A stretch of DNA of 64,000 nt from Kosmotoga olearia TBF 19.5.1 (GTDB lineage Bacteria > Thermotogota > Thermotogae > Petrotogales > Kosmotogaceae). Under the pieces are notes generated by a model. The model ran no database searches. It was given only the letters and a program-made list of their open reading frames with translations, and was not told where the DNA came from. The translations under genes were made by a program, and so were the position numbers. Location of the stretch: contig NC_012785.1 in the NCBI RefSeq assembly GCF_000023325.1, positions 1,178,001 through 1,242,000 of the forward strand, read 5' to 3'. The stretch's first letter is position 1. Each line of letters begins with the position of its first letter. Shown piece by piece: positions 23,963 through 36,486 of the stretch.

Positions 23963-25317
23963 TGCTTCAAAAAAAATCTACTCGAAAAGGGAACGTTGCG
24001 TCAAAAATAAATCTACTCGAAAAAGAGGGATAATCTTCTCGAATACCAAAGAAGGTAGGCGAGAAGATGAAGAGGTTAGATATGAAAAATGTGGTGGAAG
24101 ATTATTCAAAAAGGTACAGAAAAGCTCGCAAAAAAGAAAAATCCGAGATTCTAGATGAATTCACCCGAGTTACCAAGTATAATCGTAGTTACGCATCGTT
24201 TTTACTACGAGGAGCCTTGAAAAAGCGAAAGACAACCTCACCCAGCAAGAAAAAAGGCCGAAAGAAAAAATATGATCGTAAAGTCTTCGTGAAACTCGTG
24301 AAGATATGGGAGATAATGGATTTTCCGTGTGGTAAAAGGCTCGAAGCAGTGATGGACGAAGTAATAGATAATCTTGTTCGTAATGGGCATCTAACATTGA
24401 CTGAAGAAACAAAGAGGAAGCTTCTTAATATAAGTGCTTCCACTATCGATAGATTGTTAACCAGCGAGAGGAAAAAGATGGAACTCAAAGGACGATCTCA
24501 TACAAAACCCGGAACTCTTCTGAAAAAGCACATACGAATAAAAACACATTACGAGTGGGACGATACAAGACCAGGCTTTGTTGAGATTGATCTCGTTGGG
24601 CATGATGGCGGGAGTGTAAGTGGTGATTTTTGCTACAGCCTCAACATGGTAGATGTAGCAAGTGGTTGGAGTGTAGTGGCACCAATAAGAAACAAAGCGC
24701 AAATCTGGACATTAAAAGCTATAATTCAGTTGAGGAAAACGCTTCCTTTCACTTTATTAGGTATTCACTCAGATAACGGATCAGAATTCATTAACAGACA
24801 CCTATACCGTTATTGTGAAGATGAAGGGCTTCTATTCACCAGAACCCGGAGTTACAACAAGAATGATAATTGTCATGTCGAACAAAAGAACTGGTCTGTT
24901 GTAAGAAGAGCCGTTGGATATTACAGATACGATACAGAGGAAGAATTCCAAATACTGAAGGAGTTGTACGCGTCGCTGAATCTGTACAATAATCATTTTC
25001 AGCCAAATCAGAAAATCGTTGAGAAAATTAGAAAAGGAAACAAGGTAAGCAAGAAATACGACCGTCCTACTACACCATACGAAAGGATCATGCGATCTCC
25101 CTGGGTTGACCAAGATAAAAAAGACAGGCTTCGCAGACAACACGAAGCCCTAGACATTTACAAACTCAAGAGTATAATAACACATTTGCAAGAGCAATTA
25201 CTGAGCATCCAGATTGACAAATCGAAAGGAGGGATCCTCAACTATGTCCCTCTCAATTTCAAGTAGATTCTATTTTGAGGCATCCAATCTATTTCAAGTA
25301 GATTTATTTTTGAGGCA
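23963..25317 (+). mobile_element. single-ORF DDE (rve) insertion sequence with doubled end repeats
   Basis: The 1355-bp element starts TGCTTCAAAA and ends TTTTGAGGCA. Each end has two copies of one ~26-bp site in inverted orientation: 23963 and 23997 on the left (core TGCGTCAAAAATAAATCTAC), 25257 and 25292 on the right (core GTAGATTTATTTTTGAGGCA). It is inserted in the IS256-type transposase gene. No target duplication longer than one base is visible. Confidence 0.8.
24067..25266 (+). CDS. DDE integrase-core transposase
   Basis: The 399-residue transposase has a basic N-terminal DNA-binding region with a helix-turn-helix-like segment (residues 1-140, KKKGRKKKYDRK) and an rve integrase core. 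The likely catalytic triad is D175 (FVEIDLVGHD), D236 (GIHSDNGSEF) and E272 (DNCHVEQKN), with 35 residues between the last two, as expected for DD(35)E enzymes. The last part is basic and alpha-helical. It fits the IS481/ISNCY-like group; exact family assignment needs a database. The frame is intact, so the element may be active. Confidence 0.85.
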   Translation: MKRLDMKNVVEDYSKRYRKARKKEKSEILDEFTRVTKYNRSYASFLLRGALKKRKTTSPSKKKGRKKKYDRKVFVKLVKIWEIMDFPCGKRLEAVMDEVIDNLVRNGHLTLTEETKRKLLNISASTIDRLLTSERKKMELKGRSHTKPGTLLKKHIRIKTHYEWDDTRPGFVEIDLVGHDGGSVSGDFCYSLNMVDVASGWSVVAPIRNKAQIWTLKAIIQLRKTLPFTLLGIHSDNGSEFINRHLYRYCEDEGLLFTRTRSYNKNDNCHVEQKNWSVVRRAVGYYRYDTEEEFQILKELYASLNLYNNHFQPNQKIVEKIRKGNKVSKKYDRPTTPYERIMRSPWVDQDKKDRLRRQHEALDIYKLKSIITHLQEQLLSIQIDKSKGGILNYVPLNFK

Positions 25318-25328
25318 TTACGGAAGGA

Positions 25329-26402
25329 ATGAGAAATCTTCTAACCTGGTTTTTGAATACGGTTATGGAATATGAAGCCCGGATACAGGCTGGAGCAGAC
25401 TACTACGAGAGAACAAAAAACAGAAGAGCACACCGCAACGGTTATAGAAAAAGAAGTTTGAACACCAGATTAGGAAAATTGGAGTTGAAGAAACCCCAAT
25501 TCAGAGAATTCCCCTTCGAAACCAGGGTCTTTGATAAATACTCAAGAGTAGAGAAAGCATTAAAGAACGCTATTGTCGAATCATATCTTCAGGGTGTTTC
25601 TACTCGCAGGATAAAGGAAATAATATCCACCTTAGGAGCAGAAGAACTTTCACCTGGAACAGTTTCTAATATAGCCAGGGAACTGGACGAAAAGGTGTAT
25701 GAGTTTCTTAACAGGGAAATAGAGGAGGAGATACCGTATCTTTTCGTGGACGCCAGCTATTTCAAAGTCAGGGACGGGGTTAGATACGTCAATAAAGCTC
25801 TTTATGTGGTAGCCGGTGTGAGAAAAGATGGACATAGAGAGATACTTGGTGCAAAGATCGCCGATGTTGAAGATGAACTCTTTTGGGAAGACTTCTTCCA
25901 AGAATTGAAAAACCGTGGATTGAGAGGAGTAGAACTTGTCATCTCAGATGGTCACAAGGGGATAATCTCAGCGGTGAAAAAGGCCTTTATTGGAGCGAGC
26001 TGGCAAATGTGCCATGTACATTTTGTGAGGGATGTGCTGAAAAAAGTACCTCGTAAACGCTGGAAAGAGATAGCAGAACGGTTGAACGAGAGCCTGGAAA
26101 GTGCGAAAAAATTACAAGCCTTTATTGAGGAACTTGAAGAAGAAGGCTTCAAAAAAGCGGCGGAAACCTGTGAAAGATTCATATTCGGCTTGTTTAATTA
26201 CCAGAAATATCCACGGGATCATTGGAAAAGGATAAAAACGACGAATATGCTGGAACGGATAAACAAAGAACTAAAAAGGCGTACTAGAGTGGTAGGAGCT
26301 TTTCCAAATGATGCGGCACTTTTGAGGTTGGCTGTCGCAATCTTACTTGACATTAACGAAGAATGGCTGCTTGGAAGGAGATATCTAAACATGGGATCTT
26401 AG
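25329..26402 (+). pseudogene. IS256/Mutator-family transposase, main 3' part
   Basis: The 357-residue frame contains most of a Mutator-type transposase: RRAHRNGYRKRSLNTRLGK, first Asp in PYLFVDASYFKVR, second in LVISDGHKGI followed by the conserved CxxH (WQMCHVHFVRD), and Glu in TTNMLERINKELKRR. The N-terminal 18 residues are on the other side of the inserted IS at 23908-23962, so the gene is interrupted. ATG 25329 has a weak GGAAGGA in front and might give a shortened product. Confidence 0.75.
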
Positions 26403-26435
26403 CCTGTTTTAGGATACAGGGATATTTTTACAGCA

Positions 26436-26604
26436 CTTTCTTGACATAGCCTCTTTTTTACTACGAGTATCGAAGCAGAGGTATTATTTAAGACCATTTT
26501 TAGTAATTTGATTTCTGGTACATCTGTCTTATTGTTTCTAAGCAAATCCACCATCCCCTTCATATACCGTATTCCAGGACTTTTAAACACGGAGAATGAT
26601 GCTA
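26436..26604 (-). pseudogene. gene fragment, possibly the displaced 5' part of a PAS/HD-GYP gene
   Basis: On the minus strand the frame is open from about 26604 to the IS border and reads VFKSPGIRYMKGMVDLLRNN, then LLKMVLNNTSASILVVKK. The last part resembles the entry into a PAS domain. It faces the HD-GYP gene across the IS nest, so it may be that gene's original N-terminus, but it overlaps the retained PAS start and could come from a paralogue. Confidence 0.4.
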
Positions 26605-26747
26605 TGACATTTTAGTTTACCACTAGTTCGTGTCTATAGAAAACACTAACAATTGAAATATGAGTAAGCATTTCTATGCTAGAATTATTTTAGTCCTTAT
26701 GTTGATTATTCATAATTCGCATGAGGAACTCTTAAGGGGGGGATAAT

Positions 26748-26939
26748 ATGGAATGCACGAACTTTAAGCAAAATCTTCAAAAGTGCAATTGTAGTTATCC
26801 TGGTTGTCCAAGAAAAGGGAAATGCTGCGAGTGCCTTTCTTATCATCGTTCCCGCGGAGAGTTACCTGCGTGTTACTTTACTGAAGCACAGGAAAGAACC
26901 TGGAACAGGAGCATTGAGTACTTCATACAATCTCGTTGA
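26748..26939 (+). CDS. DUF6485-type cysteine-rich small protein
   Basis: The 63-residue protein has seven cysteines in the pattern [20 protein letters not shown] and [21 protein letters not shown]. This pattern, followed by a C-terminal helix with [10 protein letters not shown], matches the DUF6485 family of short cytosolic proteins in anaerobes. Clustered cysteines suggest zinc or Fe-S binding. GGGGGGA precedes ATG 26748, and TTGAAA-N17-TATGCT about 75 bases upstream may be its promoter. It seems monocistronic. Function unknown. Confidence 0.8.
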   Translation: MECTNFKQNLQKCNCSYPGCPRKGKCCECLSYHRSRGELPACYFTEAQERTWNRSIEYFIQSR

Positions 26940-27042
26940 AAAAGCTGCTTTCTTGTGAAAAAGAGTCTGAGGAATTAGAAAGTTATTCATTAATATAAAT
27001 AAATTAAACTATTCAGTAGTCGAGTAATAATAGCTCTTAAAA

Positions 27043-27543
27043 TCAGAGTTCTCTTTCGAACAGAAGTTCAATATTCTTCAAAAGGTAGTCAGTAACATTC
27101 TTAAGAGCTTCAAGGCTTGCAAGATTGTTCTGGTATCTTTTTAGGTTGAAAGCAAATCGTGGATCAAGGTGAACAATTGTTCTATCTCTGCATCGCTTTA
27201 CTTGTTCAATGTACGAAATTGTCTCATTTTCAAGATTTTCGAGGGAGTCAAGCAGCGGATAAACCTTGTACCTGAGCTCTTTTAGGACATTTTGCCGTAT
27301 GAATCGTCTTAGTTTGTCGAAGGTATAGCCACTGTTTCGAATGAGCTTGGCAGCTCTTACAACAGCACTTTCATAGGTTGAAAGAAGCTCGAGATCTTCA
27401 AGTTCTTCAGGAATTTTCTCTTGTGCTTTCTCTAATAGTATCTGAACTTCCTCATTTAGAATTTCAACTTCCCTTTTTAGCACCTTTTCTCTTAAACAAA
27501 AGGCTTTCCTTTTTTCTGGTTTTATAGTATCTACGAGTTTCAT
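27043..27543 (-). CDS. hypothetical helical protein
   Basis: I do not recognise this 166-residue protein. It is almost entirely helical and charged, with coiled-coil-like segments at residues 20-60 and 95-160. The segment KRCRDRTIVHLDPRFAFN contains an RDxxxxHxD pattern that resembles the conserved helix of HEPN/AbiU2-type proteins, though this is weak. It starts at ATG 27543, has no operon partner, and lies between the small cysteine-rich gene and the repeat-rich leader region of the rRNA operon. Confidence 0.6.
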   Translation of the reverse strand: MKLVDTIKPEKRKAFCLREKVLKREVEILNEEVQILLEKAQEKIPEELEDLELLSTYESAVVRAAKLIRNSGYTFDKLRRFIRQNVLKELRYKVYPLLDSLENLENETISYIEQVKRCRDRTIVHLDPRFAFNLKRYQNNLASLEALKNVTDYLLKNIELLFEREL

Positions 27544-27604
27544 TTGGCATACTCCTAATCCCTGGTCATAGCATTTAATCCATAATGATTATAACGTACC
27601 GGCA

Positions 27605-27960
27605 TCTAAAACCGAGATCCGGTGTTCGAGATCCGACAACCGAGAGACCAAGAAGATGAGAATCGGCTCTCAAAGCTCTTTCTACACCCAAGACCCTTAA
27701 CCCCATACCCGATTTTTATCTAAACTCCAGTCTCCAACATCCAATCTCGTACTTTAATTTTTGTTCACAAGCTCTCGGATTCTCTGTGTTTTCGAACAAC
27801 CGACAACGATTTCTTACATCCGCCGAAGGCGCTTACCCCTGACATAGTCAGGCTTACCCCCAGCGCAGCTGGGCACACCCACGCGAAGCGTGCTTACTCG
27901 CCGCGTAGCGGCCCTCTCGGGTCTCGGCTCTCGGACTCTCGGATCTCGATTAAGTCGAAC
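27605..27960. repeat. intergenic repeat region with 21-bp phased hairpin array (copy B)
   Basis: The first 200 bases are low-complexity CCGAGATCCGG/CAACCGAGAG sequence. From 27821 five hairpins follow, centred at 27826, 27845, 27866, 27886 and 27906: CGCC-GAA-GGCG, CCTGAC-ATA-GTCAGG, CCCAGC-GCA-GCTGGG, CACGC-GAA-GCGTG and CCGC-GTA-GCGG. I see no gene here. Confidence 0.75.
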
Positions 27961-28019
27961 AGCAATCCCCTATGAAATGAATTCACACATTGCGAAGGAA
28001 CTGGTAAGTTTCCTGTAAC

Positions 28020-28048
28020 TTGACAGGTGGGGAAGGTGATGGTAATAT
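28020..28048 (+). promoter_or_regulatory. promoter of the rRNA operon
   Basis: TTGACA (28020-28025) and TAATAT (28043-28048) are 17 bases apart, about 80 bases before the mature 16S end. TGGATAGCGGTCC (28083-28095) downstream is the 5' arm of the 16S processing stem. Confidence 0.85.
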
Positions 28049-28128
28049 AGTTAGCGCTGGAGATAAGAGGGTCATTGAAAAATGGATAGCGGTCCCAAGG
28101 AAGAAAACTTTGAGTGGAAAGAGAGCCA

Positions 28129-29667
<1,539 letters not shown>

Positions 29668-29737
29668 CTAAGGAGTCAAGTGCGGACCGCTATCCATCTT
29701 TGAGTGACTCTCAGGTCATTGAAAAGTGCATAGGGAA

Positions 29738-32691
<2,954 letters not shown>

Positions 32692-32723
32692 TCCCTATGC
32701 ACCTTTGAGTGATTTGAGAGTTA

Positions 32724-32843
32724 TCCTGGGTGCCGATACCGGAGTGGGAAACACCCGGATCCATCCCGAACCCGGCCGTTAAGCCACTTCGGGCCGATGG
32801 TAGTGCGGGGGCAGCCCCGTGCGAGAGTAGGTAGCGCCCAGGG
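32724..32843 (+). rRNA. rrf: 5S ribosomal RNA
   Basis: About 119 bases, closed by CCTGGGTGCC and GGTAGCGCCCAGG, with the internal CCCGAACCCGGCCGTTAAGC typical of 5S. It lies 32 bases after 23S. End positions are approximate to a few bases. Confidence 0.95.
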
Positions 32844-32852
32844 TTTTATGGG

Positions 32853-32884
32853 AAAAGGGAGAGCGAAATGCTCTCCCTTTTTCG
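32853..32884 (+). terminator. terminator of the rRNA operon
   Basis: AAAAGGGAGAGC pairs with GCTCTCCCTTTTT, loop of five bases, followed by a T run. It begins about 10 bases after 5S. Confidence 0.9.
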
Positions 32885-33202
32885 TTGTGCGTTGTACGTA
32901 ACGACCGAGACTCGGGAGTCGAGAACCGAGATCCGGTGAAGAAAAATTAAAGAGCGAGAATGGATGTTGGAGACTGGAGCTTAGATAAAGATCGGGTATA
33001 GGGTCTGGGGTCTAGGTTGTAGAGAAAATATTGAAAAGCAGAGATCTGAGAAAAAGATCGTTGTCGGTTGTGGGTCGTGCGTGAAGGCTAAAAAAACGAG
33101 AATCCGAGATGGCGAGAAGGCGAGAAGGCCGCTACGCGGCGGTACGAATCCCTTTCGGGATTGACACGAACTCCTGCGGAGTTGACTAGAACCACTACGT
33201 GG
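32885..33202. repeat. intergenic repeats with 21-bp phased hairpin array (copy C)
   Basis: The first 240 bases are CTCGGGAGTCGAGAACC-type and GGTTGTGGGTCGTGCG-type dispersed repeats. Four hairpins follow, centred at 33134, 33154, 33176 and 33197 (GCCGC-TAC-GCGGC, AATCCC-TTTC-GGGATT, AACTCC-TGC-GGAGTT, AACCAC-TAC-GTGG). The last one is cut by the IS256-family element at 33203 and resumes at 34535. Confidence 0.8.
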
Positions 33203-34534
33203 GGGCGTGTCACATATTTTGTGTAAACCCCAAACTCCGGAAAAGATCAGACATAGGATTTCACCCAATCAAATTCTATCATCAAAGTGGCAAGGATTTT
33301 ATCCCATTCATTTATTCTCACGGTCCATTTTCTAGTTATATTGTTAATGGCGAGATATGCCAGTTTCATGAGAGCCATGTCATTGGGAAAAACACCTCTG
33401 TTCTTTGTTACCTTCCTGAGTTGGCTGTTCAGGGATTCTATTGGATTGGTTGTGTAAATCAATTTTCTAATCTCTTTGGGATATTCGAAATAGGTCGTGA
33501 GGGATTCCCAGTTGTCTTTCCAGCTTTTAATGCTGAAAGGATACTTTTCTCCCCATTTCTCTTCAAAAGCCATAAGGGCGTTCCATGCTGCTTCTCTTGT
33601 GTCTGCTGTGTATACCGATTTCAGGTCAGCAGCGAATTTCTTTTTGTCTTTCCAGGATACAAATTTCATGGAATATCTTATCTGGTGTACTACGCATCTC
33701 TGGATTTTAGCCTGGGGATATACCGCTTCTATTGCCTCTTCCATTCCCTTTAATCCGTCTATTGAAAAGAACATCACTCCTTTGACACCTCGGTTTTTCA
33801 GCTCATTTAGCACACCAAGCCAGTATTTTGAACCTTCACTCTGAGCTATCCACATTCCTAGGACATCTTTCATTCCTTCCAGATTTATCCCAAAGGCTAT
33901 ATACAAAGCCTTATTTCTTATCTGGTTGTTCTCAGAGACTTTGAAAAAGATAGCATCCATGTAGATTATGGTATATACCTCTTCAAGGGGTCTGTTTCTC
34001 CATTCGGAAACGATGGGTATTATCTTGTCTGTTATCCTGCTTATGCTTTCAGTTGACAATTCAGAGCCGTATATGTCCTTAAGATGTGCCTGTATGTCCC
34101 TGTATGTCATTCCCCGGGCATACATAGACAATATCTGGTCCTCTATGGAAGCTATGCTTCGCTGGTGCTTTTTAACCACTATTGGTTCGAATTCACCTTT
34201 TCGATCCCTGGGAATTGAAAGCTCTATTTTGCCATATGAGGTATTCACTGTTTTTTTCGAATAACCGTTTCGGGAGTTATCCGTTTCTTTGTTCCTATAG
34301 TCATGCTTGGAATAGCCCAGTTCTTCTTCAAGTTCCGTTTCCAGCATCTCTTTAATGATGTCTCCAAATAATTCTTTTACAAGATTTTCCGCGTCTTCTG
34401 TTGTCTTTAATTTCCTCTCTCGTACCAATCTCTTCATTGCTTCTTTGTCAAAGTTTCCCACTGTTCTCCCTCCTTAGCTTTTTGTTATTTTCTCATATTT
34501 CGGAGGGAGTTTACACAAAATTGCTAACAGACCC
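33203..34534 (-). mobile_element. intact IS256-family insertion sequence with 8-bp target duplication
   Basis: The 1332-bp element is bounded by direct repeats CTACGTGG (33195-33202 and 34535-34542). Its ends are inverted repeats sharing TTTTGTGTAAAC near 33217 and GTTTACACAAAA near 34510, with outermost bases GGG/CCC. The duplicated target is the loop and 3' arm of an AACCAC-TAC-GTGGTT hairpin. The perfect duplication points to a fairly recent insertion. Confidence 0.92.
33247..34461 (-). CDS. IS256/Mutator-family transposase
   Basis: The 404-residue transposase has the Mutator-type plan: a helical N-terminus with ELEEELGYSKHDYRNKETDN, first Asp in TIIYMDAIFFKV, second Asp in MFFSIDGLKGMEEAI, the CxxH-like QRCVVHQIRYS, and Glu in TTNPIESLNSQLRKV. 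Length is typical for the family. The frame is complete, with ATG 34461 behind GGAGGGAG. Both IS ends and the target duplication are intact, so it may still move. Confidence 0.95.
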   Translation of the reverse strand: MGNFDKEAMKRLVRERKLKTTEDAENLVKELFGDIIKEMLETELEEELGYSKHDYRNKETDNSRNGYSKKTVNTSYGKIELSIPRDRKGEFEPIVVKKHQRSIASIEDQILSMYARGMTYRDIQAHLKDIYGSELSTESISRITDKIIPIVSEWRNRPLEEVYTIIYMDAIFFKVSENNQIRNKALYIAFGINLEGMKDVLGMWIAQSEGSKYWLGVLNELKNRGVKGVMFFSIDGLKGMEEAIEAVYPQAKIQRCVVHQIRYSMKFVSWKDKKKFAADLKSVYTADTREAAWNALMAFEEKWGEKYPFSIKSWKDNWESLTTYFEYPKEIRKLIYTTNPIESLNSQLRKVTKNRGVFPNDMALMKLAYLAINNITRKWTVRINEWDKILATLMIEFDWVKSYV

Positions 34535-34800
34535 CTACGTGGTTGTTCTGAACCGCTTCGCGGTTGATTTATTACAACCTCGGAAATCTGGCTTGTCATC
34601 CTGAACTTGATTCAGGATCTCGTCAATGGATATTATCCAATGGATATTAACCGCCGCAGGCGCATGTCAACTGCGAAGCAGTTCGAATCAACTCCGAAGG
34701 AGTTCGTAACACCGGCGTAGCCGGTCATGTCAATCCCAGGAGGAATTCTTGCCGCTGCTTCGCAGCGCACAGACTTGCGAGCCTCCGGGGCGCAACTCCG
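34535..34800. repeat. intergenic repeats with 21-bp phased hairpin arrays (copy D)
   Basis: Hairpin centres at 34537 (second half of the IS-split hairpin) and 34558, then GTCATCCTGAACTTGATTC palindrome at 34595-34620, then a second array centred at 34657, 34676, 34697 and 34718 (CGCC-GCA-GGCG, AACTGC-GAA-GCAGTT, AACTCC-GAA-GGAGTT, ACCGGC-GTA-GCCGGT). It runs up to the htpX stop codon. No gene seen. Confidence 0.8.
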
Positions 34801-34804
34801 CACT

Positions 34805-35800
34805 TCACTTCTCAATCCCATAAATCTCTTTCTTAACTTCCTCGGGATCTCTGTTTTCAAGTACAGCTATTCTCATATATATTGGCGGATGGGTGCTGAA
34901 AAGCGAAGAGAGTTTTGAAGTTTTCTCATTAACTTTTCTCTTCAAGGGATCTGCGATGAAGAGATGAGCCGTTGCGACATTTGCAACTTTAAGCTTTCGA
35001 GAGTTTTTAGCTATCTTTCTCAAAGCATTCGCCAGTCCGTTTGGATTTCGTGTAAGTTCTACCCCTAGAGCATCTGCAAAGAATTCTCGTGTTCTAGAAA
35101 CAGCAAAAAGCGACAAGCGTCCCAGAAAAGAAAAGACAGTCGCAAGTCCTGCTACCGCGGCGAGGAATGCCAGGATGGCTGCGGTAGAATTCCCTTCTTT
35201 ACCTTTTCGACTTCCTCTTCTTCCGCCAAAACGCAGGTATCCCCACAGGGCTCTAACGGCGAAGATCTGGATTATAACAACAGCACCTAAAAGAGCCGAT
35301 ATAAGAGTCATTATAAGGATATCTCTATTTATAATATGGCTCAATTCGTGAGCGATAACGCCGGATGTCTCTTCTCTATTCAGGTTTTTAAGCAACCCTG
35401 AAGTGACACAGATTACACCGTCTTCTTTTTTCAATCCGGTAGCGAAGGCATTTATCACGGAATCATCATCTATTACATAGATGTCGGGAGGTTTGGGAAG
35501 ACCGGCGGCAATTGAAAGTTCCTCCACGATGTTTTTTAGCTGTTTTTCTTCGATATTATTCAACCTCAAAGGTCGGGCATTTACAGAGTGCAAAACGATA
35601 TTCTTCCCGGAGATCAGGGAAACAAGCAGCTGTATTGTTGCAATGCTCCCAAAGATAGCGGTAAAAATTGGGAAGATATTGAACATAAAGTCTATTACAA
35701 GACCAAAGAAAAGCATCATGAGAAAGAAAATTAAAATCAGAAGAACGCTCTTGCGAACGTTCTTCTTTTCTTCAGTATAGAAATCGACCGTAAAAGCCAT
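34805..35800 (-). CDS. htpX: HtpX-like M48 zinc metalloprotease
   Basis: The 331-residue membrane protease has two N-terminal membrane segments, the zinc motif HELSH (VIAHELSHIINRD, about residue 150), two more hydrophobic segments (about 160-235), and the third ligand Glu in SRTREFFADALGVEL. HtpX proteases degrade damaged membrane proteins, with the active site facing the cytoplasm. It lies two bases after the lemA-like gene; LemA-HtpX pairs are common. An A-B-type tail follows without extra domains. Confidence 0.92.
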   Translation of the reverse strand: MAFTVDFYTEEKKNVRKSVLLILIFFLMMLFFGLVIDFMFNIFPIFTAIFGSIATIQLLVSLISGKNIVLHSVNARPLRLNNIEEKQLKNIVEELSIAAGLPKPPDIYVIDDDSVINAFATGLKKEDGVICVTSGLLKNLNREETSGVIAHELSHIINRDILIMTLISALLGAVVIIQIFAVRALWGYLRFGGRRGSRKGKEGNSTAAILAFLAAVAGLATVFSFLGRLSLFAVSRTREFFADALGVELTRNPNGLANALRKIAKNSRKLKVANVATAHLFIADPLKRKVNEKTSKLSSLFSTHPPIYMRIAVLENRDPEEVKKEIYGIEK

Positions 35801-35802
35801 AG

Positions 35803-36366
35803 TTAACCAAGATCTACCTTCGGAACTTCTCTTTCGGACTCGTCCGTTATCTCAAAGAGAGGAAACGGCTTGAACTTGGAAGAATACATACCGGCAACGA
35901 TGTTATTAGGGAATATTTCTATCTTTGTGTTGAATTTGGTTACAGTATCATTGTAGAACTGCCTGGCGTAGGTTATCCTGTTTTCAGTTGTGGTCAGTTC
36001 TTCCATGAGTTGTTTTACGTTTTCATTTGCCTTCAACTCGGGATAATTTTCCACAATGGCAAGCAATCTGCCGAGAGCACCACCAAGAACACCTTCGGCC
36101 TGAATCTTTTCATCTATGTTTTTTGCCGAAACGGCTTTGGTACGTGCTTGGATCACTTTTTCCAGGGTCTCGCGTTCGAATTTCATATATCCTTTCACTG
36201 CGTTGACAAGGTTTGGGATCAAATCATGACGTCGTTTTAATTGAACGTCTATCTGGGCCCAGGCATTTTCAACGCGTTTTTTTGATGCCACGAGGTTATT
36301 ATAAACGCCAATAAACCAGAAAATGATGACAACAGCAATCACTAGCACGATCAACCCTATTATCAT
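35803..36366 (-). CDS. LemA family protein
   Basis: The 187-residue protein has one N-terminal membrane anchor (IIGLIVLVIAVVIIFWFIGV) followed by the four-helix LemA domain: NNLVASKKRVENAWAQIDVQ, LKRRHDLIPNLVNAVKGYMK, LKANENVKQLMEEL and ARQFYNDTVTKFNTKIEIFP are all family signatures. It precedes HtpX in one operon and may present substrates to it, but the biochemical role is unknown. AGGAGGTG precedes ATG 36366. Confidence 0.95.
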   Translation of the reverse strand: MIIGLIVLVIAVVIIFWFIGVYNNLVASKKRVENAWAQIDVQLKRRHDLIPNLVNAVKGYMKFERETLEKVIQARTKAVSAKNIDEKIQAEGVLGGALGRLLAIVENYPELKANENVKQLMEELTTTENRITYARQFYNDTVTKFNTKIEIFPNNIVAGMYSSKFKPFPLFEITDESEREVPKVDLG

Positions 36367-36486
36367 TGAATCACCTCCTACAAAATTATAATATATCCTG
36401 GTTGTATTGTAGCATGCTACAATATTGGAGATTGGTTTCTACGTTATAACTTATTCAGACCAGATTATCAACATTGGAGGTGCACT

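Larger units (their letters stand above)
23830..26435 (+). mobile_element. IS256-family element interrupted by a second IS
   Basis: The ends are inverted repeats: TGCTGTAAAAATA (23830-23842) and TATTTTTACAGCA (26423-26435), each with CCCTGTATCCTA further in. The transposase begins at 23908 and is split by another IS at 23963-25317. No 8-bp target duplication is visible at the outer borders, so flanking DNA was rearranged or deleted after insertion. Confidence 0.8.

Noticed and set aside
24067-26402. Composite transposon carrying a cargo gene
   Set aside because: Both transposases belong to nested single elements, with no passenger gene between their ends.
27821-27911. Regularly spaced short palindromes that at first suggest a CRISPR array
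   Set aside because: The units are not copies of one repeat, the period is only about 21 bp, there are no unique spacers of 30-40 bases, and no cas gene is nearby.
29668-29737. tRNA in the 16S-23S spacer
   Set aside because: The spacer is too short and contains no cloverleaf; it is explained by the two rRNA processing stems.
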